A stretch of 64,000 bases of DNA, taken from Laccaria trichodermophora (Eukaryota; Basidiomycota; Agaricomycetes; Agaricales; Hydnangiaceae). Positions 1 to 14,364 of the stretch are shown here, one piece after another (position 1 is the first letter of the stretch; each line of letters opens with the position of its first letter). The notes below the pieces were generated by a model, which was given only the letters and a program-made list of their open reading frames with translations, did not search any database and was not told the DNA's origin. The stretch is from assembly GCA_018417955.1 (NCBI GenBank), contig JACTVC010000036.1:248001-312000 (forward strand), written 5' to 3'. The position numbers and the translations under genes are program-made.

Positions 1-3063
<3,063 letters not shown>

Positions 3064-3729
3064 ATGGCAGAAAACGTATCCACCCTTTTAAACGCTCTAA
3101 AGCACGATCAAGTTATTCCAGATGTTATCCCCAATTCGTTCACTCCTTCCGTCCTCTTCTCCATCGTCTATCCTGGTGTAGAGACTGGCTTGGGAAAGGA
3201 AGTTCTCCGAAACCACACGCTCCCAGAGCCTGCGATCAAAATCTTGAGTGGTGGCGGAGGAGACAAGTCGTTTACTTTGGTGCTGACTGATCCTGACGCA
3301 CCCTCCCGGGCGGACCCCAAGTTTGGAGAGTGGAGGCATTGGGTCGTATGTCTCATTCCGTTTGAACTTGATGAGTACCTCATTCCTTTGGAACAGGTTA
3401 CTGGGGTCAAGTTGCCGGAGGCTAACGCGAATGTGAAGCTCACTACTGCCGCAGCTACTCCGTACGAACCCCCTGCACCGCCGGCAGGTACGGGACTTCA
3501 CCGTTACGGTGTGTAGTTGCTTTTTCTTTCAAAGATAATGAGGCTGATACAATTCAATTAAGTCTTCCTGCTCTTTGAGGAACCCGCATCGTTCTCCATC
3601 CCGGAGGGTGCTATTGAGCATGTCGCAGCTTTGAAGGACCGCCGCTCGTGGAACGCCCAGGCGTTCGCTGAGAAGTATGGTTTGAAGTTGGTTGGCGCTA
3701 ACTTCTTTGTCACCCAGTCGCAGGTCTAG
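3064..3729 (+). CDS. Phosphatidylethanolamine-binding protein (PEBP/TFS1-like)
   Basis: This is a small PEBP-family protein. In yeast the family includes TFS1, which inhibits carboxypeptidase Y and binds phospholipid head groups; the role here is inferred from family only. The ATG at 3064 is in a perfect CACCATGG context. Three exons result from removing introns 3346-3396 and 3509-3562. The first joins EWRHWV to VTGVKLPEAN, and the second joins GTGLHRY to VFLLFEEP. The family signatures are seen: DPDAPSR (PEBP conserved region 1), EWRHWV, and GLHRYVFLL (conserved region 2), which line the anion-binding pocket. The protein ends KLVGANFFVTQSQV at the TAG 3727-3729. A longer upstream ORF start at 2797 exists, but the context and family length favour 3064. 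No signal peptide is seen, so a cytosolic location is expected. Confidence 0.93.
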
Positions 3730-5280
3730 TTGATTTGGGGAGGAATTTTTCTTTAATATAAAACATGAAGAATCAAGCATTAGTTGAGTGTGATGATGAC
3801 ATGCACCCTTTGATTATTTCCGGGCGGTTTGTCCGTTGTCCGTTGAATATTTGAATATATCGTTTGCTGGTTGCAATCGTTTGGCGACTCGCGGCAAGCG
3901 GGCTTGTGAAGGAAATTGATGGCAAACCTCTTCATGCATGAGTTTCGTGCCCACCGCAGATAGTGATAGTGCACACTTACAAAAATGTAGTTGCGGTGAA
4001 ATAAGATGTGTAGAGAAAATCAGGAAAATCATTTTACCATCGCGTGACCCGCGACGCGTAAATAGAACACGCCAAATGTCTGGCGCGATCATTCCTTCTC
4101 TCTTTTGACCACCATCCTCAACCCTCAAATGAACGAATTTATCACCTCAGAATAGCGTATCACTAGGAAGCTGCTACGCCGGACAACGGGAACTCCACGC
4201 CCAGTCAGCCGCGCTCCAATGCCACACTAGTAACTGGCACATATCGCTCTTCGTGACGGTTCTGATGATTATCATGCAGGTCCGGAGCATCAGTAAATTG
4301 TCAACGTTACCCCGGGCCCGTACCTGTGTTCTCAGGCGCATATACGAAGTTCTTTCCCACTTGTTCCAGGGTCTCGGCAGTATGTCGGATAGATCTTATA
4401 CCGCAAGAAACGGCAGAAGCTTTCGGGATCCAGTAAGCCCACAAATTGAATTTCGGTCCCGGTATACATAGTCTTTTGCGGAGAGCTCTCGAATGTAAGG
4501 TCCCACATGGCGGATGGCAAGTGGATGGTGTTCAACGATCAGTATATATTGACGTCTAATGCCTCAGGAAATCTAAAAGGGGTACCGATGCTTGCTACTC
4601 CATGATTCAACGCGTAGTGCAACCAGTGCTGACACCGTTCAGACTCGGAACGTCAACGAGTCAAACAAATATGTTTTTGACTTGGAGGTTCTGCAGCCTC
4701 TTTGTTTCCGTGGTTTGGGTCAGCCGTCCAGTGGTTCTTGCAAGCCGTCGTCAATCAGTGATTGGATCACGCCGAGGAGATGTCGCCGGCGAGGAATCCC
4801 AACAATAAATTGCGATGCTTGTTGACACTATTATTGCTTCCGCTGTCGCCGTCCCGTGACCAAAGTTCAACTTGCACGGCTTCCTTCACGAGCGCTCCTT
4901 GTTCTCTTCCTCAACCCACCCCCGCCAGTCCTTAGGAAAGTCCACCAGTTCTCGTCTCGGCGCAATATTTGCCGTGTGCGAGTCTGGGGCCTGTGGTCGA
5001 AGTAGAGGTGCGCACTGCCAAGGTTGGTTGGTACCCTGGTAACCTGCGCGCTCAAAACTTCACTAACGAGACAATAGAGTTCCAGAATACAAAATCCAAA
5101 CCAATTAACGCGCTTATACAGCTCACGATTCTACACGTCGTCCTGATACGCCCACTCAAGTTTCACGACATCAAATTTTTCGACCATTCACGACTTTATT
5201 TCGATAACGACAGCTACTGATTTTTCGTTCTCAATTTACGACGTTTTTATTCGTTCCAAACTACACAATTAACCATCGAA
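3730..5280. other. Gene-poor intergenic stretch
   Basis: There are 1.55 kb between the PEBP gene and the next large gene. The longest ORF (3814-4128, minus, 104 codons) has no motif I recognise and no clean splice partners. An ACGCGT hexamer occurs near 4054 (MluI cell-cycle-box-like), but a single copy is not evidence of function. The last ~200 bp before 5281 is CT/AT-rich and probably holds the promoter and 5' UTR of the following gene. Confidence 0.5.
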
Positions 5281-8200
5281 ATGTTTAACACACTAACCGC
5301 TCGCCCTCTTGCGGTTGCCACTCCACCGCAACCCGCAACCCACAACATCCCATCCATCCGCCTCATCTCCGCCACCCCGTCTGCGACTGGGACATCTTCA
5401 GAGGCGAATACCTCTCTCAACCGCACCATCGACAGCTCATGGGCATCTATCCCTTCTCCATTGGCGCCAAAAGCTGAGGTTCCCTCACGGAAGCGCCTTG
5501 TTCCCAAAAAATCGAAACTCAGTCTACTCGGTGTTGGGCGCGAGAAGGAGAGAGGAAAGGACCTTTCTGACGTCGTCCGACGCGTTGGAGCTACCTCATC
5601 AAGCAAAGGTGGCTTCGAGATCTACGTGGACCCCACCGTGGATCCTGACATCGGCGAGATCGTCATGGTGAAGAAGAAGAAGTCCCGTGTTGCCCTTGAT
5701 GGCATGAAGTGGGGCCCGTTGGGTGAGGTGACAAATGTGCCTTCCGTCACTCCCAAGGAAGCCCCTGCTCTGCTCAAAGTCAAGAACGAGGAGAAAGAGA
5801 AGTGGTGGAGTATTGGGAGAGGGCGCAAAGACTCTAAAGAGAAGACGAAGGAAGCGAAAGAAAACAAGGGTCGCGCCGTCTGTAAGACTTTTTTTTTTGT
5901 CTATCCCCACCCATCAGCTAACGATTGTTCAGCTCCTACTCCATATGTGCCTGTTCGTTCCAAGAGTAAGTGGTGTTCTCACCGATTTTTTTTTTTTTTT
6001 CAAAATCGTTAATGTTTCATTTACAGCCCCAGAGCCACTTAAACTCGCCTCAGAAGCACGCGCTCGATTCAACTCTTTGGACTCTGGGATCCTTCTTAAC
6101 AGCCCTCCAATCGTAGGGCCATCACAAGAAAGCGTCCGATCAGGACAAACCTTGCAATTCTCAGAACCAAAATCCACCAAGGTATCTGATCCGCCGGCTA
6201 CTCGTTCCCGCTCTTCCACGCCCACGATTGGCGGCTTACTTGCACCGCCTTCAAACGGCTTGCTCGCGCCGCCGTCGAACGCCAACCAGGGGTCCATAGC
6301 ACTTCGAGCCATTCGCTCAGTCCGGTCTTTAGCGCGTATTGGGAGCTGGAACGACAAGGAGGCTGTACCAGTCAAGAAGGAGAAGAAGGACAAAGCGAGC
6401 AAGGAGGGGACGATCAAGGAGGGTAAGAAGAAGAAGGAGAAGAAGACGAAGGAGGAGGATGTGGAGGGTGGGGAGAAGAAGAAGAAAAAGAAGGAGAAGG
6501 AGAAGGAGAAGAAAGACAAGACTGATACTGTTCGCTTATCGACCAGCAGCTTTGAGGCTGGTGCGCTTACGGCCAGTCCTGAGGTTAACAAGACCCTTGG
6601 AAGGAAAAAGCACTCGATTCTGGGTCTTGGACTCCCATCCACGATGCGCCTGCAGACCGTTCGCAATGGTTCCACGGCCTCTTCGATACCTCCTGCGACT
6701 ATCAGTGGCAATCGACTCTCTGTGGAATCGACTGTCCCCGTCGTGGGCCGAGACCGTGCTGGGTCGACAATCTCTACAGGGTCATCTTTGAGGCCGGTAT
6801 CTGTCGCCTCTAGTCTTTCAAGGGCGTCGTCTGGTAGTTCATGCGCTTCTGTGAAGTGGGATGAGGAAGGGCTTGAGACTGTCAGGGAGCAGAGGAAGCG
6901 GGAGCGTGCGAGCAAGAACCGGACGTCCACGGATGACGAGGATATGAAGAGTAGAGCGAAGACCGAGAGCCGACATTCATTGGAGGGGAGAAGGAGGACA
7001 CCTCTTTCTGAGGTTTTCCCTGAGATACAACGGAGCGATTCACCTGCTATGTCTGTTCGTCGAGCGTTCCCCATTTTGACGATTGAGGAAGCTACAGCGG
7101 ACGGGCATGGCGCGCCTGATGACGACGAGGAGCTGTTGGAAGAAGAACCAGAAACAGCGGCTGCGGCTACTCCTGTCAAGAAGGCTCGTGTTCGACCGAT
7201 GTCCGAACAATTGCTTGGTAGAAGCCGACCGAAACCAATCCATGAAGACGAGGATGGTAAGTCATCTCTATCATCTGACTGAACAGTGAATAACTTGCAA
7301 TTTTATCAGGTGTTCTCTCTATCCTTGATGCTGCCACCAACGAGCTGGCCCTGCTCATCAATAACCTCGATTTGGAAGCCACTCCCTGTACGCCTGACTT
7401 GACTCCTCTGCGCCCTAGTCCCGGCCTTTCGGAGAAGAGAGGTGAGGTTTCGATCTATAGCCTATATTTAGTCTCGATATTAAAATTAGTCTCAGATTCT
7501 ACGGATTACACTGGCAGTCCCAAGAGGAAGAAACTGGTCTCTGAGAGCCCTTTAAAGAATGGGCTGAGGGGCAGTCTGGCTTCTATCAGCTCTTTGCGGC
7601 CCTATGCTCAGTCTCGTGGCAAGGCAACAAGGACGTCGACAACACCGATCCATCCAGATCTTATCGGTCAACAGATTGCACCTTGGCCTACCTTGATTCA
7701 GTCGTTGTCGCCACTGAAGGAGTCACCACCGAGCACCAAGAAGACGAAAGCAACGCCGCCATCTACTTTCCGGAAGACTCACAAACGCACTATGACACCT
7801 GGTCCCGAGCCTGAACCTGATCCGATCTTTCACCCTCTTGGCCCTCCCAAGGCCCGGGTCACTTCATCAGCTAGCAGAATCTCTACCTCTCCATCACCGA
7901 AAGAACAACCTAATGCCTATGGGACAATACGAGCCCCATCCTCGTTGACATTTGGATCGAGGTCTACCTCCTCAAGGCCCGGATCCAAGGGATCCATTGA
8001 TGAGATGGGCCTGCTGGTTCCAGGACCTGTCTTCACGCGCTCAACCAGCTCGACTTGCTCTCGAAAACGCTCATCACTGACTCCGTTGTCGGATTCACGT
8101 AGCACCAAAGGCAGCAGAGGCAGTCAAGGTTCTGTTCGCAGTTCGCGAGGTATTCCCATTCCTCCTGAGGCTCGTAAGGTGCTGGGGATGGGAGGGACGA

Positions 8201-11200
8201 TGGGTGGCTCGGACGCATCTGGATATGCTGTTCCCGAGCTCGACGTGTCTGATCCTGATTCGGATGTTCCTGATGAATTGCGGATTATCCTCGCTGGCGG
8301 ACCACATTCAGACAGGGATTCTGTTGGGGATACTTTCTCCTTCCCTGACCAGGAGGAGGTTCTTCACCGTGCGTTTACGGATTCTCAGTCAGAAGAGCTT
8401 CCTGTTGCACGGTCTGCAGCATCACCATTCATTGACATGCCCGTTTTCCGCGCGTCGCTCGTGGACGAATATGAAAATCAGGCTGATTTGGATGAGGGCG
8501 GCAACACGTCTGAGGAGGACAATACCAAGAAGTCGTTCGATTTCACTGGGGAGCTGAAGAAGCTGAACGAGTCAGGCGGGTCTGATCGTCGAAGTTTTGT
8601 AGAGCAACTTGAGAATGCTTTCAAGACACCTGCCAAAGTCGATCTACGCTATGACTTTGGTGCCCATCTTAAGGATGGTATGCTACATGTCGAGGTGCCA
8701 CCGGTACCCAAGATACCAGTGGAACTGAACACTGCGCTCTTCGCGGACGACAGTTCTTATGGCAGCTCAGGATTCGACAGTCTTCAGGGTTCACGATCTC
8801 GCATCATCGACGCGAAGGAGCCTACAATGCTTCAAAGTACTCGCACAGAACAGACTTTCGAGACTGGATCGGGTTCGCAGTTCGACATTTACCCTACCTC
8901 TCGGATTGTCGATGTCGTGGAGCCTAGTATGCTCCTCGGCCCTAATAGCTTTTCAACCCATGAGGTTATCATTGCGCCAGAGTCTCCCCCCAGCTTGAAC
9001 AACTCCTTGGCTTTATCCACGAACTCTGCGGTATCCTCCAGGTCTGACGGCGAACTCAACACTTCATTCAGATTTGGAGGATGTCGCAACTCGGAGTCGC
9101 GCGATGTCGAGGTAGAGAAACCCATGACCCTTTCGGACATCATCCCATCCCCTTCGCATGCACGATCCCTGTCCAACTCGTCCTTGATGGATGAGGGTGA
9201 CTCCGTGTTCAAGTCCATTCTGGCTAAGGCTGCCAATCTGCCACAAAGACCTCGCGTCGAAGCTGAAGAAAAGCAGGATCGTAGAGATTCTTATATACCT
9301 CTTACTCGGCCCTCATCTGGCGTCAGCTTCGGTGGTTTGGACTCTTTCGAAGAAGTTCGTCGTGGGTTTGAGTTCAATGACAACCGTCCAGCGTTTTATC
9401 CTCCGCCTGCCACCCGACGGGCTCACCGGGTTCAGGATTCCGTTTTCAGTATCGCGTCTGTCTCTTCTTACGGACGGGTTCTCAATGCAGGTTCCAGCGA
9501 TCCTTTTGATTATGGACTACCAAGTCTTCAAGAACGGCCTTCATGCGAAGACATGTCCATATCGATGTCAATCACGGTCGACGACACTTTCTCTTTCCTG
9601 AATCACCAACCCCGCCGACGCATTGATAGTGACGCCTCTAGTTTCTATTTCCAGGCCCCACAGCCATTTACACGCGGCCACCGTCGTCATGAATCGAATT
9701 TGTCCATATCATCGCAAGGTCCACCGATCAGCCGCTATAATCGCAGCCATCATCGCCGCAACGATTCCAACACCAGTGCAAGCTCCGTTGCCATCTCATA
9801 CGCCATGCATGGGGCGACTGGTGGTCGTGCGACATGGGCTAGACATCGTCAAGAATCATCCGTCGATTCGGTCATGAGCGATTTCTCCGCGATGCACCTT
9901 GGCCGTCCTGGGCTTGGTGACAAGATGTTCGAGAGAGACAACCAAATGCCACTTTCCGCGATCGCGGCATCTCCCTGTGAGAGTGTATTCGCTAAGGCTC
10001 AATGCAACGCAAATAGGTCGTCTTTCGATTATGACTCGATCATTGACCACAGGGAAGGAGGTTCAAACGAAGATTCCCTCTTCGACAGGTCCGAGTACAG
10101 GTCGTCAATGTCCTCCGACCTCTTTGGCAACGACTTTTCGCAACCCAATCCAAATGGTTTGCTTCCTGCTGGCCAATTCCGACCGCTCTCCATCATCAGC
10201 ATGCACAGTGCTCACGCCCCGATGAAGGAGGATGACACTATGATAAGCGTAAGTTTTCTTCTCTTTTCATTCTGCTCAAGCTGATCTGGGTTCACTGTAG
10301 ATGCTTGGCGGCGGTCACGTTCGTCGCTGTTCCATTGGATCCATCATGGAAGCATCTCCCTGCGTTCGCGTCGAAAAGCGCAAGCATGCCCTCTTCAACG
10401 GCACAAAGGGCTACGACAGTCATTACGAATATTCAAACAAGGCACGAATTGTGGAGAAACCCTCGATTGCGTCGACATCTTCGTATCAGTTTGGCGGAGA
10501 GCGGATGATCAAAGCGCAACATGGCCTTCTGGAGCGTCAGAGTCTTGAGGATAGCTGTCTCATTGCTGATGGCGAGGATCTCAGTATTTCTTGTAAGTTG
10601 TAAGGAATGTTCTGGTCATGTACCAATTAACACTTCGTAGTCCACGCGGTTCCAGTTTTCACCCGTCCTGGTCCTGCAGCTCGGTCAAGATCAAGCACAT
10701 GCACTTCAAGCTCCGGTGGTGATACCCCTCCACTCTCAGCATCAGATGGCTCCTCTATCTCGGAGGGTTCCCAGTCCAGCATTGATCTCTCGCAATTGAA
10801 CATGATGCTCTCGAATGCCACTCATCCCATGTCTACCGTCTCTCGGGCTAGGGCTCGCGCCCGTGCTCGTGGTCATGGTCACCGTCGCAGGTACTCGCAG
10901 GCTCATGCCTCACGTTCATCGGTGTATGAAACGATCGAGGAGGAGATGTCGAACGCCTCATCGCCAGCTCGGACGATTGGCTCCAAAAAGAGCAGCCCCA
11001 CCCAATGCCAGCCTATATTCGTCGTTGATTCGGACACTGCCTCTATCAACTCAGTTACAGAGGAGACCATCTGGGATGATGAACGCGGCATCGTGGCTCT
11101 ACGCAAGTACTACGCTCTGAAAGATGAGGCACATGTCACCGTTGTGGAAAGTAAGCAACGATGGCTGGACACCCCGTTCTCGGTGTTTGCTCTCCAATGT

Positions 11201-11841
11201 AAGCTGTCTTGTTTGATCGTTTTTATGCCGAGACTAAACCAATCCCTCAGCATTCCAACCTCCCAAGGAGCCATACGGTATGCAAGCCCTCCTAGAGTAC
11301 TCTGTGCAGAATTATGGCCCTCTCCCTTCGGAGCTTCGACCTCGCCGCGTACGGTCACGCACCCAGTCCCGTCCATCACCGTATCCTCAAGCACGCTTGC
11401 CCAAGGTCACTGTATCGCCCGAACAGACGAGGTCTTCAAAGTCTTCCAATGCACATGCTACCCCGGTTTTGAAGCCACTCCCCGTGAATGCCAACACCCT
11501 TCTAGTGGCACCGTCGTTGGAGGCACTCAAGCCATTCTCGCCGCTCGTCATCAACATTGAGCCTAAACGGGAGAACGCCTTTGGGCTTGCCGCCAGACCT
11601 CGCGTCGCATCATCTACACGAAGGTCGGCCCTGGGATGGTCGAAACGAAGCAATGGAAAGGCCTCCACTGACCAGAAAGAGAACCAAGGCGCGGTAATGA
11701 CGTGAGTGTCTCCCAAGGTGTCTGAGGACCTTGCTGACTGTTTCCTCTTCCTGTAGGCCTGGCGAATCATTGAGACTCAACCGACCTCGTCCACGTGGAC
11801 GAGCAACTCCCGCCACGCAAGGTCGTCCTATCCGAGTCTGA
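5281..11841 (+). CDS. Large Ser/Lys-rich, mostly disordered protein of unknown function
   Basis: I do not recognise this protein. A nine-exon model (5281-5881, 5933-5965, 6027-7256, 7310-7441, 7496-10248, 10301-10592, 10641-11198, 11251-11701, 11757-11841) sums to 6135 nt, exactly 2045 codons. Every junction has a GT donor and an AG acceptor, which strongly supports the gene. Composition is low-complexity. A run of alternating Lys/Glu blocks is encoded at about 6370-6520, long Ser/Thr/Pro-rich stretches follow, and an Ala-Arg repeat leading into GHGHRRR lies near 10845-10890. Ordered-looking islands are FEIYVDPTVDPDIGEIVMVK near the N-terminus, LSILDAATNELALLINNLDL in exon 4, and WDDERGIVALRKYYALKDEA in exons 7-8. 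The basic clusters could be nuclear localisation signals, which is inference. No enzyme domain is visible. Confidence 0.85.
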
Positions 11842-12419
11842 AGTAAACCCAACCAATAACACTACTCTATGCTTATTGAACTATGCATCCTCCTCCTTTA
11901 TCAGCATCTTCCCCCTCATCAAAAACACATCTGTAACGTCCCCACGAACCCTCAATGATATCTTTACGCACACATTTGACATTTTACCCTCTTCTTACGA
12001 TCCAATGATCCTTTTACGACTCGCCTTTCTTACTGACGTCTCCACCCCCCATCCCCTTTATTCTTGGAATTGTTTGTCGCTATCTGTTATCTTGCTATCT
12101 ACCCTGAACATATATCTTCGCACCCCTTCTACTTTAGCTTTGGCACCTTTCAGTAAGAATCCAAATCAAATGTAGCGTAACATTCGTAGATCGAATAACA
12201 TTGCGCATTATGTTCCTACACCCATAAGATTAGATAAGATTAAGGGAAACCAGTACCTATGATATGAATTGAACTTCAGATTGCGATTCCACTTGAATTC
12301 CACAGCGCCACCACTTAGGGACCACTCGCGTGTGGTTTTCTTAAAATCTCGGCATTGCCAATCTTTGGTTTTTTGAAGTTAAGGATTGACTCAATGTTTG
12401 TATGTGTAGCATGACTCGG
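11842..12419. other. 3' flank of the large gene, no gene seen
   Basis: This is AT-rich sequence after the TGA at 11841, probably the 3' UTR and the start of the accessory island. The only open frames are chance ORFs with no recognisable motif. Confidence 0.4.
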
Positions 12420-13920
12420 CTTTATGTTCAACAAGACTTCTGGTGAAGGGGTTATCTTGCATATGATTCTGAACTTTAAATTCGGTGTGGTAGCAAGTGG
12501 GTTCGGCCCTGTTGAATGTCATATCATTTTTGTTGTTTTACCATACGATTAACATGGGCACGATAGTTATCTGAAATTTTTATACAAAAACTCAAGTACT
12601 CACCCTTTTGCTCCCACAAAGGCACTGTAGCTCTGTTGGTCAGATTCACAGAAAGGACAATAGTGTATATGTAGAATGACTCACAGGCATTGTCAACAGC
12701 CCTTACAGTGAACGGGTTATCATGCTTATCTATCATTCTGAACTATAAATTTCGTGGGATAGCAAGTGGGTTCAGCTCCCTCGGGTGTAATGAAAGTCGT
12801 CTACCTTGACGTCCATTTTTTTTACCTTACCAGATGAGGAAAATGACACCTGATGTATTCAGTACTATTCACATCAAACTATACGAAAACTGATATATAC
12901 AGCTCTCAACTAGCTCCAAAGAGAAAGTCAGAACAGAAAAGCAACGCCTTCATACATAATTACAATTTCCGACCTCGGTAATAAAATCTACAATTCAACA
13001 CACAAAGTATTCAGGAGGTTACTAATATGGCTAGCTTCTGAATTCCAACTAAGTTAATTGATTGTGAATTAGGGCCACGATGCCAATCTGTAGCATGACT
13101 TGGTCAAAGCTCCAGCGACACTGTGGTGAAGGAGTTATCAAGCCTGCTATCATTTAGTCTCCTGATGTCAGACTCCGATATGAAGTTGATGATAGTCAAT
13201 CAATTTCATATGGAGCTATCATTTTGAACTTTAAATTTGGTGGGGTAGCAAGTGAGTTCGTCTCCCGTTGTGTGTAATAGTCTTTTTCCTGAGTTTAGAA
13301 ATGGGGATAAATGTTATTTGAAAGATTTCTATAGCAAAAGACCCAAGTACATACTCACTCTTTTAAAATCCTCTCTAATTCATGATTGTTCAACTAGTGC
13401 ATGTGTAGCGTGACTATGACCAACTTCAGCAAACCTGTGGTGAAGTGGTATCCTGTTGTTGGGTGTAATATCCATTTTGTTCAGATGAGCATTGATACAA
13501 AGAAAATGGGGACACCCTTTTAGAATCCTTTATCTTCTGCACTTCGCCATAGCTCTGCTGGTCAGATTCTCAGAAAGGACAATCATTTACCTAGTGTATG
13601 TGTAGCTGACTCAATTAAATCTTCAACAGTACCTGTGGTGAAGCCGTTATTGTGCTTTTCTATCATTCCGAACTGTAAATTTGGTGAGGTAGCAAGCAGG
13701 TTCGACTCCCATTTGGTGTGATCCTCCTGACCATTCTTTTACCAGCTGAGATTAAATATGAAGAAAATGGGGATGGTTGTTATTTGGGCAATCTATTTAG
13801 CACAACAAACACACCCCTTTGGAATCCTCTATCATTTTCTGCATGTCGTTATCAGGTAAGCACGATCCTTCCAAACTTTAAATTTGGTGGGTAGCAAGCA
13901 GGTTCGACCCCTCACAGGTG
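12420..13920 (+). repeat. Tandem tRNA-like (SINE-like) repeat cluster, left copy
   Basis: Several degenerate units are arranged head to tail. Each holds an A-box-like TAGCTCTGTTGGTCA (12628-12642; also 13550-13564, TAGCTCTGCTGGTCA), then about 140-150 nt later a B-box-like GGTTCGACTCC (13699-13709; variants at about 12498, 12769, 13258 and 13890). Before the B box lies a hairpin whose loop resembles a tRNA-Tyr anticodon loop (stem CCGAA, loop CTGTAAA, stem TT(C/T)GG). Units are interrupted by fragments of the neighbouring F-box segment. They look like Pol III-derived repeats rather than working tRNA genes: the A-B spacing is too long, and the variable region between the anticodon-like stem and the T arm is 11 nt. 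Confidence 0.6.
12935..13056 (-). repeat. Extra fragment of the F-box gene 3' end
   Basis: This stretch matches 13965-14100 (3' end of the split F-box pseudogene) and, inverted, about 50085-50170 (3' end of the intact copy). Shared landmarks include the C-CTTCATACATAA core and TATTCAGGAGGTT. It shows that the F-box 3' flank was copied more than once together with the adjacent tRNA-like units. Confidence 0.65.
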
Positions 13921-14364
13921 TATTATACCTGTTGTTACTTTGCCAGACAAGTAAATGACACAAATGCCAAAGAAAGCCAGAAAAGAACAGCAATGCCTTC
14001 ATACATAAACACAGTTTCCAACCTCAATAATAAAATCACCAATTCAACATGCAAAGTATTCAGGAGGTTGCTACTACGTCTAGCTTCTGAACTCCAACCC
14101 CGCTTTCCTGTCCACCAACACACCATCGAACTCAATCTCCCTCATCTCCAGCCAGACAAATCCATCTCCCAAAAAAAGGCACATCAAATTCACACCGTGA
14201 GGGTACCCCATCCCCTTCACCATCAACTGCGTCAGATTCGGAAACACCTGCACAAGAAGACCAAAATCATCCCCCTTAGCGTGAAAATCGACATCCTCGA
14301 GCCTCAGAGTATGGATCCTTGAGAAATCGAACTGGATGTGCTCACAAGCGGTAATAAAGCCCAC

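Noticed and set aside
3814..4128. 104-codon minus ORF after the PEBP gene
   Set aside because: There is no motif, no sensible start context and no exon partners.
5929..7179. 416-codon minus-strand ORF
   Set aside because: It lies antisense to exon 3 of the large Ser/Lys-rich gene. Its composition simply mirrors the Lys/Glu and Ser codons, and the plus-strand exon phases sum perfectly.
12400..13920. CRISPR-like array
   Set aside because: The repeats are long, degenerate and irregularly spaced in a eukaryotic context. They are tRNA-like units, not repeat-spacer DNA.
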